From positions 28,876,001 through 28,940,000 of the forward strand of contig NC_045131.1 of NCBI RefSeq assembly GCF_007655135.1: DNA of 64,000 nt, written 5' to 3'. Position 1 is the stretch's first letter. Each line of letters begins with the position of its first letter. This DNA comes from Punica granatum (taxonomy: Eukaryota > Streptophyta > Magnoliopsida > Myrtales > Lythraceae). The position numbers were made by a program, and so were the translations under genes. Shown piece after piece: positions 34,291 through 46,216 of the stretch. Under the pieces are notes generated by a model that was given only the letters and a program-made list of their open reading frames with translations, did no database searches and was not told the DNA's origin.

Positions 34291-34829
34291 TGGAAAAATG
34301 AACGTATAAGTCTTAAAACTATACGAAAAGTTGAAGTAAAGTCCTAAATATATTAGTTTGGCTCAAGTAGTTCTAAACGTTTAGTCGGTTAGATATTTTC
34401 AGTCCGAAACCGTACTTGAAAGTTAACGTTGTTAAATCGGTCCACATGGCGGCTCTTGATTGATCAATTAAAATTTTTATTTAGTTAAATTTTTTAAAAA
34501 TTTGTAATAAAGAAAAAAAGGAAAAAAAAAAGGAGGACCTTTAGCAACCTCGTACAGGAGGAAGGTGGTCAATGTGGGAGCCCCACTGATGGGACTTCAC
34601 CCTCTTTTTTTGAAATTGTTTAAAAATTTAATTAAAATAAAATTTTTAACCAACCAATAAGAAGGTGCCACATGGACTGATTTAACAGTATTAACTTTCG
34701 GTGGCAATCTTGGACTGAAATGATTTAATGGACTAAACGTTTAATTAGGACTATGTTAGCCAAGCTGATACATTTAGTACGCAAATTTAACTTTTTGCAT
34801 AGTTTTAGGACTTCTGCATTTATTTTGCC
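34291..34829. mobile_element. MITE with long TIRs and 9-bp target duplication (MULE-like), 539 bp
   Basis: Inverted arms of roughly 200 bp share AAGTCxTAAAACTATxCxAAA, TTTGGCT or CTTGGCT, TAAACGTTTAGTC and the inner TGCCACATGGACTGATTTAA against its complement. The flanks TTCAATAAA (34282-34290 and 34830-34838) are a perfect 9-bp target duplication, typical of Mutator-type transposition. No ORF is present. The middle (34500-34620) is a purine-rich spacer. Confidence 0.9.
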
Positions 34830-34838
34830 TTCAATAAA

Positions 34839-36493
34839 TCTGTTCATGTATGATATTTAAGAACAACGAAATTTTTTTATTATAAAAAATAAAAGAGAAA
34901 ACCTTGCTAACAGCCATATTAGGTTCACTCCTTCTGGCTATGTTAGGTGGCTCGGATGCAAGGTAGAATATGATATAGAATACAAGTAGAGATCTGTTAA
35001 AATCTCTCTATAATATTACATGAATTTCACTTATTTACCATAAAAACGAACATTAAATAAACGTACCATTTACTATAAGAAAATCTACAATGAGCTACTT
35101 CTTTCATTGATTTGAGAAATGTATTCGCGTAATTTTTTTTTTGTCACAAAGGAGGAGATCATGAGCCTACTATAAGAATAAAAAATAAAGCGAAATAGAT
35201 AAGTACATAAGTCTCATTTATAAAGATTAAACATCTTGGTTTAAGAGTTGTTGTATTGTGTCATTGTAATAAGACTCATTCTTTAACTTTTATTTTTAAA
35301 TCCTTTTGAGAAGTAAGGTCACCACAAGTATCACTTAATTACTTTAGGATGAATTCCACGAACCCGCCATGTAATTTCATCATAGACTCGGCATTCCCCG
35401 CTTTATAAATAGGATAGTGATGCCTTCTAAAGCATTAGCATGTCCCATCTTTTGTTGCATTAGCTGGCCTCTTCTGAAAAAAAGCATTGGCCGACAACCA
35501 AGAGAGAATTTCTACTAAGGCGGGCTACAAGTTTATATAAATACAAAAAGAAAAAAAAAAGAAAAAAGGTAAACATGTACTAACAAAAAGAATGATAATA
35601 CGCACGAGGACCACGAATCTGATATTGCATTTAGTCGAGTAAGTTGAAAAAACTGAGAAAGAGGATGTTATATAGGCGCACATGCACCTTGGCATTTGAA
35701 ATAAAGAAATTTAAAATTCGATTATTGTTAATGAGTCGTTCAAACTCCTTTCTATCTCTCTCTTTTTTTTTTTACTAGATGTATAAGTCACTTTGTTAAC
35801 CGAAAAAAAAAATGGAAAAAATTAAAAGATTAGACCATCTGATCTGCTCAAACTTGTATTGGAATAATCCCCGCGGGTATTTATTCTACTAAATCTTCTA
35901 TATAGCATGAATGACCTGCTTTAAATCCGAATGCAATGGTGGCTTCAGACGCTCGGAAGCTAACCTAAATTCTACCAGATTGTCTCCAAAGACAGAGGAG
36001 AAAGACCGAAGGAGCACACATCTACATGCCTTGAGTTTAGCAGTATGATGGAGAGGTTCAATACAAAGTCCCACATTTCCTCGATCCGCATTGGATCTCT
36101 TTGACGACAACCAAAAAAAAAATTTTTGAGGAAAAAAAAGATACTGAGTGTTACTTATTCATTAATTAATAAGAGTACTTTTAAGCACGGAGATTCATGT
36201 AATAATAGGGGGTCGCTTTTTTATTTATAGAGATTCTAAGTAAGTGTTACTCATTTTGGTAAATAAGTAATACCTATTTGATATTTTCTTTCACGTGTCA
36301 AAAGGGGAACCTACTGAGAAATATTGTGGATACGTGCACGTCCAATGTTCTAATTTGAAGAAAATTTTGTTCGCTCCTTCTAGAAATGGTTCTTATAAAA
36401 TTTGACTTGACCTTAGCAATGGAAAATTTTAGATACACTTTCTCATTCATGGTATTCAAATTAATTCCATGTGGACTATTTCGTCTCTGTTGA
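34839..36493. other. Intergenic DNA, no gene recognised
   Basis: AT-rich. A minus-strand frame at 35898-36110 (70 codons) has balanced composition, but I recognise no domain in it and cannot support it as a gene. Confidence 0.5.
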
Positions 36494-36950
36494 AAAGAGA
36501 GAGGAGGTGCACGAGTCGGGACAAAGAGAGAAGTAGCTGTGTTAGCTTCAATGTTGTCTCCGGTCACGGTTCCACACCACGCCCACGCCGTAAACGTCCG
36601 GGCCATTTTATATTACTAAATCGAGAATATTAGTCATTCTGACGGCAAAAAATTTTTGACGACTAAACTGATGACAAATTGAAGAATTCGTGACCATTTT
36701 AACATTTGATCGATTCAAAAGTATAGAGAGAGGAGGAGGGGCAGGAACTGGGACAAAGAGAGAAGTGGCCTTGTTAGGATAGCTTCTATGTTGTCCCGTT
36801 ATAGTTCCATCTATGCCATAAACGTCCATACATACCATGTATTACGAAATCAAGAATATTAGATCATTTTGATGGTATAGATTTTTTGGCGATTAAAGTG
36901 GTGGTGAATTGAATATTTTATGACCATTTTAACAGTTTATTCAAAATTTT
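36494..36950. repeat. Tandem duplication, about 228 bp x 2
   Basis: Units at about 36494-36722 and 36723-36950 share AGAGAGGAGG, GGGACAAAGAGAGAAGT, TAAACGTCC, AATATTAG and TGACCATTTTAAC. On the minus strand both keep an open frame with the same motif, ATSLFVP followed by APP and S (ORFs 36298-36606 and 36608-36838). The frame is unassigned, and its conservation may only reflect recent duplication. Confidence 0.8.
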
Positions 36951-39070
36951 AAAAGTTTCTTATCTACCGAAATTTTTTTTAAAAGTTTCTTTGGGCATTA
37001 TTGACCGCCACTTTTTTTTTTAATAAAACTAGTTATTTCCTTCGTTAATCATACCACTAATTAAGACAGATACACGGATAAGCTACACCATCCACAACAC
37101 CGCAACTTTATATTTTCCGTGCGTAATACGGGCATGTTTTTGGTATAATAAAAAGCTACATTTCTTTATATTTTCGATGATTCAATAAATTAATCACTGG
37201 GGTGTGCAACACGACCTAGGACAGTATCGTGCTATCTGCAGATCTCGAACTGGATACACACATGGTAAGTACATGCGCCGAGTAGTTTGACCGAATTGAG
37301 AGAGGCACCTCGCTTAATAATTCACATGAGAAAACAAACAAACAAACACTAACCAACAAAGCATATTAGGTCGATGAGATCAACACCTGCATACTTGCAG
37401 AGACTAGCTACCAAACTCAAACAAAACTGTATTTTATTTTTATGTGCAACAAACTGATATCCGAAAGTCCAAAAAATCATAACTAATCTGATTCAAATCG
37501 GGTTGGACCACTATGCCGTAAAACTCTCATCACGTGACTTTTCTCTTTCCAAAAGAATCGAACGGTGAGACCTTGTTTAAAAAAAGTAAGTATCGAACCA
37601 CTTAAATCAATTCATGGGTAAACAAACTGTATATTGTTGGAAACAAAGACGAAAAATCCAGTGTCCTAATTATGAGCATGAACAAATGGCTTGCTTTTCT
37701 TTCTTTTACAGATTATGTATTGGTGAAATTAAATCGCCACTTCATATGGACACCGAGTTAATTAATAGAAGTTGTTCCAATCATAAGCATGCGCATCACT
37801 TTTCAATCAGTTAGAATGACGAGACACTTTTACATAAATACACAGACAGTTATTTACTTTATCTATATATCACGCATTTGATCCATGTGACAGTTTAGGT
37901 TCATTCAATTATTTTTGTTTGTTTTCTTTTCTCTTAGTAGGAAAATGCAAGTTAAAAGTCTCCTGTGAAGACTACACTGTGGTCAAATTGCTTATTAGTT
38001 GTTTCGGTTAAGTGCCTTATACTAGTAAAAGAAGTTGCGCAATGATATGTGCCTTTTCTCTCCTTTTCTACTTACAGGTTCCTATTTTAATTTTTTCTCC
38101 GAATGCGGGCTTCTAGATATGCAGCTAAATTCACATAAACTATTATATTCGTAGTATATAACCGCTGGACCGACCACAACGAGATTGATGATGTCGCGAT
38201 CTACTTTTGAGAAATACTAACCGACATTACTTTTCAAGATTATCCATCTTTGGTCTCTACAGACAGCAAATATTTCCTCTTATCTATGATAATATTGTAG
38301 GATTATGGGTATCGAAATCTTCCCCACTCTAATAGTCTTGGCATCTCTACTGAGCACTTAAACCATCATGATATATATATCCAAACAATTTTTCTTCAAA
38401 TCGAGCTCGTGAGCAACCACCGCGCGAGCAGATTCTACTTCATCCCCTTGTGGTTGTGACTCTGAGTGACTTGATGCCATTAATATAGTCTAGTGGACAT
38501 TTTCCTGAAGTATTAGCAAGCATAAAGTTGCTTTTCGAAAAACTCTCATCACCAGGTTTTCGTAACCTGTGTGCATGTAAACCGGGGTCTTGAACGGTCC
38601 GTGCATATAAATAAATGAATCTTACGATTGTCTAAATTAACGTCATTGAGAAGGAACACGGGACACCTCTATAGAGGACTTCCATGATTTGGGCTGCTAT
38701 ATATCACTAACTGGGCTGGGCTGTACCTGGGCTTTGGGCAGGGGCATTTCTTACGATATTAACAATTTCGTTCTTTTTATGCAAATACTTAAACGAACCG
38801 TAACCACTCGCATCAATTAACATCATGTGGCGCCGAAGTGAGTAGCCGGTGGCCTCTCGGGCTGACAACTACCTCGGAGGGGGAGTGAGACCCTTCTTTC
38901 CAACTGTTGTCAGGGTCAAGACCTGGCCACACCGAGACAGAAAAGTATGGAAGGGCGTGATTGAGATAAAAAAAAACTTTAGGGGGTAAATTGAAATTGA
39001 CTTAAAAAAGGGAAAAGGCAACAAGGTATTATAAGAAGCAAACAAGCGGCAGCCGTGCCTATCCCGGATA
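36951..39070. repeat. Segmental duplication block, copy 3
   Basis: Bases 37120-37430 match 22950-23500 and 15290-15400; 38010-38880 match 26870-28920; 38887-39060 match 29875-30050. In this copy the TRIM site is empty (GGAGT once, 38882-38886). No gene is seen. The ORF at 37614-37814 is not conserved. Confidence 0.65.
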
Positions 39071-40063
39071 CAGCAATGGATGTAGAATTATGCTATAAAT
39101 AAATTCAATGGACTATCAAAGAGCGTATCATACAGTGACATCTCGTCTAATAACCAAAATATTTCAGATTCAATACTCGTATTGAAATTATACGTGTTTC
39201 TTAGTAGTTATTAAAATTTTTAATTTATTATTTTAACAAAGATTTTCTTTGTAATTCAGAAAAAGATTAAAAAGAAAAAAAAGCCGGTGGATTGTGGGCA
39301 GGCCTGTCGGATTGGGAGGAGGGCCATGACATTGACAAAGACAATGAAGTGGGCCCGTGGGAGTTTTCCTCAAACTGCGAAGAGGCGATGTCAAATCAGC
39401 ACCTGATCTGTGGGCGCTTAAGGAATTGTCTCTCCAATTTTAATAAAATAAGATTTGCTATCAAATCAAAATATATAATAAAGTCCTTTTATTTTCGAGT
39501 GTCATTCGAATATATAGTACACTTAGAAATTGTCCCCCCCAAATAAATGTTCAAACACGATAGAAAACCACTAATTATATTCAGGCAATTAAACAGAACA
39601 AAATTTTCCTTTTGTTTTAATAAACAGAACAATTATTTTTTTACGATTATATAAGAAGGCTCATAAATTTAGTATAATGAAATATAAATAATAATAATTA
39701 ACAAAGAACACGAATAGAGTATCGAATTTGAAATCTATTAGTTACGGGATTTTGCGCTCCTTCACTTACCCATTTTAATATAAAATGAACAATTTTGCTT
39801 CCCGAAATGCCAGCCATAAAATAATAACAAAATAAAATTAAAATAAAGTAAAGTAAAAGGAGATTTGCTCATAGGGCCAAACCGATATATATCCATTCGA
39901 AAACTAAATGGGTCCCCCCCGTCATATTCTGAATTCACATTCATATTCCCCTCTGCCATCAATCAGCCAAAGCCAGAGCTGATTCTAGCCAGAGCAATAT
40001 CTTTCTAGTTCTGATACTGGGCGAACATCTCAAAGAACTGAAGGAAAAGTTTGAGATTTTCAG
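39071..40063. other. Spacer and 5' region of the CXXS1 gene
   Basis: A SINE-like segment at about 39125-39235 carries the shared TTATTAAAATTTTTAATTTATT tail. The ORF at 39292-39546 is unassigned. The ~110 bp before the ATG is less AT-rich and is likely the 5' untranslated region; no clear TATA box could be chosen. Confidence 0.5.
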
Positions 40064-41140
40064 ATGGATGGAGCAGAAGAGCAGCAGAGCAAGTCGAGAG
40101 TCGTGAAGATTGACTCTGCTCAGACATGGGATTCCTATGTCAATCAAGCCACCAACGAAGGCTGCCCTGTAAGTAAAAATTTATCGAAAACATGTCTCTG
40201 CTTTTGATGGAAGATAGTTGTCCGGGTGTGAGGATCCTATGTGGGTCGATCTCTGTTTTCAGTTTCAAGAACAAGAAACCAAATTAGATAATCCGAGTTC
40301 CGGTCTTGATGTAATTAATGGTTAAGTATTAGCAAGGATTCATTCTTCATGTGGGTTTGGTTCGGGTATGCGATTGATTGATGCAGCTTAAGTTATTTGC
40401 GAAAAATTGACTCTAGGATTTAAAGTGCTGATGATATGAGCTGGAAAATCTTCTCACGGACTGTTTTATTATTTTTTGTTCTCCTTAGTTATGTCACATT
40501 GAAATCAATTTTGCGTTGGTGTTACACAGGTCGTGGTCCACTTCTCTGCATCATGGTGCATGCCTTCCGTGGCAATGAACCCGATCTTCGAGGAACTCGC
40601 CTCGAGCTATCCGGATGTTCTGTTCCTCACAGTCGATGTCGATGATGTCAAGGTAACGAGAAAGAAACAGCTTAATCGCAATCTCCTCTGGTGGTAAACT
40701 CGTGGTTCTGTCAAATTGCAATTCATGACCTTCTTCATGTGCCTTGCTAACGGATTCAGATTGTTATGCTTGTTTTATAGATTGATCAATTCATCGTGTC
40801 TTTATCACGGTTGCATTATGTTAGCGGTTCCTCATTTTTCCCATGTACTTTATCCAAAGTTTAGTCTACGCACATTCTGATTTCATATAAGGACTGTTTT
40901 TGGTTGTTTCACAAAGACAAAGAATCGGAGGCTTTGTTTCCGTAGAAGAATACGGGTGATGGCTGCTACTCGGTTTGATTGTTATAGGAGGTAGCAAGCA
41001 GAATGGAGGTGAAGGCGATGCCAACGTTCCTGCTGATAAAGAACGGAGCTCCTGTGGACAAGCTCGTGGGTGCCAACCCTGACGAGATCAGGAAACGGAT
41101 CGACTTCTTTGTCCAGTCCACTCCAGCACATATCGCTTAG
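40064..41140 (+). CDS. CXXS1: Thioredoxin-like protein CXXS1 (monocysteine active site)
   Basis: Exons 40064-40168, 40530-40652 and 40988-41140 join in phase 0 through GT-AG introns (donors GTAAGT and GTAACG) to give 126 residues. It is a single thioredoxin fold with no signal peptide, so probably cytosolic. Beta strand and active site read VVVHFSASWCMPS, giving C45-x-x-S48 in place of the usual CxxC. The cis-proline is P88 in KAMPTFLLIKNG. In Arabidopsis CXXS1 the monocysteine site favours disulfide isomerase or mixed-disulfide roles over reduction; activity here is inferred. The start ATGGATGGA contains a second, out-of-frame ATG. An orphan exon 3 paralogue lies at 31116-31264. The serine is encoded by TCC in clean sequence, so it is a family feature rather than damage. 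Confidence 0.93.
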
Positions 41141-41421
41141 GTCCCGATTGATGTCCGTTTCAATCCGAAAATGGCCAAATAAACAGTAAGTCAGTCAGTG
41201 ATTGTTGCTATGTGAGCTTGATCTTGTTTAAGCAAATATCTCGGAAATCTGTACATGTTATTTGTTTCAATAGCGTGGATTGACAAGTCCCTGGAAGACT
41301 CCCGATATTGTCTGTTAATTATGTATCTTTTTCTATTAAGGAACCTCATTTTATTGTGAATTCATTAGATTCACGTATTCAATAACTTAACCAAATTTGA
41401 CTATTTAAAAAAAGGAAACAA
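41141..41421. other. 3' flank of the CXXS1 gene
   Basis: Probably 3' untranslated region followed by spacer. No dioxygenase relic follows, unlike duplication copy 2. Confidence 0.5.
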
Positions 41422-41430
41422 AATAAAATG

Positions 41431-42158
41431 GGATAAATAGCTTAAAAAAACACATACTATTCAAACATTCTCTAATCTAGTATGAACTTTAAAAACTATT
41501 TAAAAAAACACGAAATTTCAAAATTTTTCATAATTTAGCACGCCGTCTCTTTCCATCCAAACAAAACCGTCAAATGTTGACGTGACTGTTAACTTTTGTA
41601 CACATGGCCGTTATCCTCCACGTAAATGCCATTAACATCAATCTCTACAGCTCTCTTCTTCTCCGGCTTCCTCCTCCAACTCCCGGGGACTAGAAGACTC
41701 TCGGCTGGAACTCACGAGCTTTTCTATTCTAGGTCACGAGAATAGCCGGAATGTTCTCTCCTTCCCTCAATCTCAATGGCTTCTCCTAATCGCTTTCTTT
41801 TCCTTCCAGATCACCATTTCTCGGATCATCCTCATCATCTCCTGCAATGAAGTTCATCAAATGATCCCCTCACCATCAGTACATGATCTTCACGGCCATT
41901 CCCTCTCCTGATATTCATTCCCATTCTCATTTTTCCTCGGCTCAGACCAGAACTTAATGACATTTATGCGGAGGATAACAGCCATGTGTACAAAAGTTAA
42001 TGGTCATGTCAGCATTTGACGGTTTTATTTGGACGGAAGGAGCCGGCATGCTAGATTATGGAAGATTTTGAAACTTCGTGTTTTTTTAGAAAATTTTTAA
42101 AGTTCATGTTAGATTAGGGAATGTTTAAATAGTATGTGCTTTTTTAGGCTATTTACTT
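41431..42158. mobile_element. MULE-type non-autonomous element, 728 bp, possible gene-fragment carrier
   Basis: Inverted arms of about 200 bp share AxATAGCxTAAAAAAxCACAT, then AAACATTCxCTAATCTA, then GTACACATGGCxGTTATCC. The flanks AATAAAATG (41422-41430 and 42159-42167) are a perfect 9-bp target duplication. The loop (about 41645-41945) is pyrimidine-rich, less AT-rich than its surroundings and not inverted, so it may be a captured host fragment (Pack-MULE style). No protein family was recognised in it. Confidence 0.88.
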
Positions 42159-42244
42159 AATAAAATGAGATTCCTTTCTTTAAAAATTACTAGGTTGATT
42201 ATGTTCTATATTTATTCCCTTTATTTAAAGTTCGGTTCGTGTCT

Positions 42245-42690
42245 TATTAGAGAAAATTCGCGTTTGGAGAGTTTTACTCATTAACGAGTTGACCTGTTCG
42301 AACTGAATTAGTTGGAACCCATCGAATTTTCGAATATCAGGATACACACCAAAAATAAAAAAATAATTCCACCCTAAAAATAATAATAATAATAATAATA
42401 ATAGTAAATGAAGTAGTTATTATTGTTCACGTCCCGATGAATTCAAATCATGTGTGAAAACATAAGAAGTTCCACGTTGGAAGTTCGATCCTCGTCAGTG
42501 AGATATCTGAGCATCTTTATTCTATTTTCATGTCCTAGCCCATAGATCTTTTTTTATAATTGAAAAAATAAATACCTTTTTTATTTTGGTGTGTATCATG
42601 GTATTCAGAAATTTAACAAGTTCCAATTAATTCAGTTTGAACCCAATCGGTCCACTAAAAGATAAAGTTCTATCAGTGTAGATTTTTTTC
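42245..42690. repeat. Inverted pair of a dispersed repeat
   Basis: About 42245-42360 and 42575-42690 are inverted copies. Both contain GGATACACACCAAAA or its complement, AACTGAATTA-x-TTGGAAC, and a GTTTTACTC/TAAAGTTCT-like end. A (AAT)n run lies at 42380-42402, and a B-box-like GTTCGATCC at about 42483. It may be a fold-back element or two SINE-like copies head to head. Confidence 0.6.
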
Positions 42691-43249
42691 ATTTACAATA
42701 GTCGAACTTGAAAACTTATTTAAGAAAAATAATAATCAAACCACTTAAAGGAGGCACAGTAATATTTAAAATAAAAAAAACATTGGGTTGGTACTTGGTA
42801 GTTTGAATTGAGTAACAGCTTTAAAATTCCAAAAACAAAAAATCTACTTTTCTTAGAATCTGACTTAACTTAAAGATGCTTACTGGACATCAAGGCTGAA
42901 AACCCCGCCCTCTAACCTAACTTTGGTAGGATTTTTTTTTTAATTGGCAAAGAGACCAGCAGTGGCCGAGGGCCTAATCAAACTTCAGAACAGGATTTAT
43001 CAAAAATTAAAAAAAAAAAAATTCAAAACAAGGGACCACGATCCGACATGGACCTTGATTAGAGCAACACATTATGATCGTAGATACATTTATTTTGTGA
43101 CAATATATCTTCCTTTCTAATAACTAGAGTTGAACTCGACACCTTTGCATTGACAAAAGGGCATGTTGTTTTGGCTACAACCGCTGGCAGTACCCCAGTT
43201 CACCTTTTGAATAGCAGGTACATGTACTATCTTCTTGTACATATAGAAA
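42691..43249. other. Intergenic DNA, nothing recognised
   Basis: AT-rich, with no coding region or clear repeat boundary. Confidence 0.5.
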
Positions 43250-45575
43250 GGAGTTTTTGCGCTAGATGGACTTATTTTTTACACTTATTCCAAAACAAGA
43301 TCTCTTTTAAAAATAATTTTCAATCTAAATTATGTGTAGAATTATTTTCAATGCAATCCTTATCTCTTTTAACCCCTTTAAAAATGAGTCTATGCCCAAA
43401 ATGGTCTTGTTTCTAAAACTATTTCCCTTAATAATATTCCCCACAAAATATTTCCCACAATATTCTTATACAATTTTCATTTGTTCACAAAGTCCCTGAA
43501 ACTATTTTACAGTTATACTTTAGGTCCCATTCAAATATTTATAAATTGAAAAATTCAGAAATACATAGATTTAAAAAAAATATTGGGTGGATATACCAAA
43601 TTTGATACCCAGTGGGACTATATGTGTCTCTTTATTAATTATTAGAATTTTTTATTTCATAATATTAGATCTGTGAACCTTCCTAGTAGGAATATATATA
43701 TATATATTGGATCGGTAGGACATATTCACTTGAATATATAACATTTAATTAAAATGCATAAAAGTAGAAAATTGGCCGGACCACCCAGTTCCCACTTAGA
43801 AGGACTTTTTATCCAATGTTACTCATCCACATTCATAGTGGATGTGTAATAGTTACTAAATATTTAGTCAGTTCCCTTATATTTGAAAATTCATGTCAAA
43901 TTGAGAAAAAATGTTTGATTTAGTTCAAGTAATAACTTCGAATTTTAATCAACTCGCGAGATAAAAAATCAGCCATATAAATTGCAAGAATATGGTTATT
44001 TTGATCTACACCATTCGGAGTTGTGGTGGTCGACCTTGGGTGTGATCCAAGGAATGTACAAAGAAAACAAAAAAAAAACCAAGTAAATTGCATAGCCAAA
44101 TCGTATTTGACAAAAAATTATTGAGCCTCAAACAATTGTAATTCAATGGGATTTTTAACAAAAAAGCAATGTGATTAATGATTTGTTGCATTCAACTTGA
44201 TTAATCACAGTTCGCTGAATCAAACCGCTTTAAATTGATTTTCTAAAAATGAAAAATTGCTAAAATAAATAAAATAATGAAACAACACAAAAAATTGAAA
44301 AACAAAAAACGAAAATACTAATATCCACTAAAATATGTTTTATTTACGATTTGAGTCATAATAATTGCGTCCAATTAAGCTGAACATGTTTAGTTTTATC
44401 GAACAATTGGATTTATAACCTCGAATCAAATTGAAGCATTTTTTTATTGAACATGTTTACAAGTCAAACAGCGGCATTCCCCATTCTATGGCCCCCCTCC
44501 AGCCCTCTCCCCTTGTAATTTATCCTTGTCTTTTTTTTACTTATATATATGTTTTTTTAATTTTCTATTTTATGGGTTTTAGAGAGTGACTTAACATAAA
44601 AATAGTGAAAAAGTTTCAAGGACTTCAGAAGCAAATGAAAGATTATATAAGAATAATTTGGGAAATAGTTTGCCAGGAAGATTATTGTGGGAAATAGTTA
44701 CAAAAACAAGACTATTTAGGACAAAGAGTCTTTAAAAATACCCTCAAAGATACTCTTATATCTTATTCGGTTAACCGGGTAATCTATTTTGTCTTCAAAA
44801 TATTGAAACATTGTTAAAAGTTAGTTTGTTCAGCTATGTTGTTCACAATTCTTAAGAGTCAAACGTAGATTGAAGTCGATTTTGTCTTTTTAATGATAAT
44901 CTTACATCTTATTTACCAAATATAATTGTTTTCCGATTCGATAAATCAGTTAATCAATTTTTTTAAAAAAAATTAAAATGTAGATAAAATTTTATTGGGT
45001 TCGACTACGTTGGACGCAAATTTTAAGAGTCAAACATAAATTGACGCGGTTTATGTAGTTTTCTTATTTTATTTTTACTTTTTCAATTATTTTATGAATT
45101 CTATTTTAGTTATTTTAGGAATTCTTAAAATTTTAAGGCCTATGTCTTTCTTTTGTTCACCAGTGTAGCCTAACCCGATTAAATTTTGTAATTTTAATGT
45201 CTTCTAAAATATCCAGTTAATCAGTTTACCTAAGCGGAAAAACAATTATATTTGGTAAAGAAGATGTATGAGTGTCTTTAGAATTATGGATATTGACTAA
45301 GATGTATGCGCAAAACGTAGCCAAACCGAGTAATTCTAATCTAGGTTTCAATATTTTTAAAAATTAGGTTAATCAATTAACCGAATCGGGCAAACATTTG
45401 GCAAATAAGACATAAGAGTATTTTTTAGTGTATGTTTAAAACAGTTAAAAAGTAAGGATTGAATTAAAAAGAATTGCACATATGCAAGTCTAGATTCTGA
45501 ATTATTTTCAAAAGAGATCTAACTTGGGAATAAGTTTCAAAAATAAGTCTGTCTGGGACAAAGCTCTATAGAAAG
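43250..45575. mobile_element. Large inverted-repeat element with a nested palindromic insert
   Basis: The left arm (about 43250-43510) contains GGACTTATTTTT, ACAAGATCTCTTTTAAAA, TGGTCTTGTTTCTAAAACTA and CACAATATTCTTATA. It recurs inverted on the right in two parts: 44610-44745 (AAATAGTTACAAAAACAAGA, TTATTGTGGGAAA) and 45430-45570 (TTTTCAAAAGAGATCT, AATAAGTCTGTCTGGG). The right arm is split by a 0.7-kb insert (about 44745-45430) that is itself palindromic. In the insert, ATACTCTTATATCTTATTCG opposes GACATAAGAGTAT, and TATAATTGTTTTCCG opposes CGGAAAAACAATTATA. So one fold-back element sits inside the arm of another. No transposase is seen and exact ends are not resolved. Confidence 0.75.
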
Positions 45576-45646
45576 ACCATCTAATCCTTATTCACAGGAA
45601 ATGATGCTCGGACTTAGATTTTGTTTGGACAGGGATTATATAACAG

Positions 45647-45796
45647 TATTTCGATAATGAATGAAACTATGGACATTAGATAACTCGGTATATCAGTATT
45701 CTGATAACGAATGAAATCATGAACACTAGATAACTCAGTGTATCAATATTTCGATAACGAATAAAATTATAGACATTAGATAACTCGGTTATGCGC
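45647..45796. repeat. Tandem repeat, 50-bp unit x 3
   Basis: Units start TATTTCGATAATGAATGAAA at 45647, then 45697 and 45747, each containing CATTAGATAACTCGG or a one-base variant. Confidence 0.92.
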
Positions 45797-46216
45797 AGGT
45801 TGACCAGTCTGTGATCAGCTGTGTCCACTACCTAAACTTGACTCGAAAAATTATCAGCATGTCGATATATTCATTCTCTTTTACCCTTCAGAATGATAGA
45901 TATCCGAATAAACAATAGTTTGAGATATGGATCGTTGGCATGCTTCAGCAAGAGGACCGAAACCGATAATATCTGCTAAGTTGATAAATAATAGTAACAT
46001 ACTACGAAAGAAATTTTGTATTCGCGTATCATTCACTTTAATGCTTTAAAAGGAATAAAGAATGTGGCTCCTTTTTATTGATAATTGAAGGGCATTAATC
46101 GCATAACAGTGACAATGACATATATATATATATATATATATATTATTTTTTGGGACCTCGTGGTTATTTTTCTCCTAGTTTAACTTGTACGAAGCAGTCG
46201 TGCATTTTCCCCACCC
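45797..46216. other. Intergenic DNA with a TA microsatellite
   Basis: Nothing coding is recognised. The (TA)n run spans about 46120-46143. Confidence 0.5.

Noticed and set aside
35898..36110. 70-codon minus-strand ORF
   Set aside because: It looks protein-like but has no recognised family, start context or neighbouring exons.
45647..45796. CRISPR-like array (50-bp period, three units)
   Set aside because: The units are contiguous repeats without distinct spacers, and this is plant DNA; it is a minisatellite.
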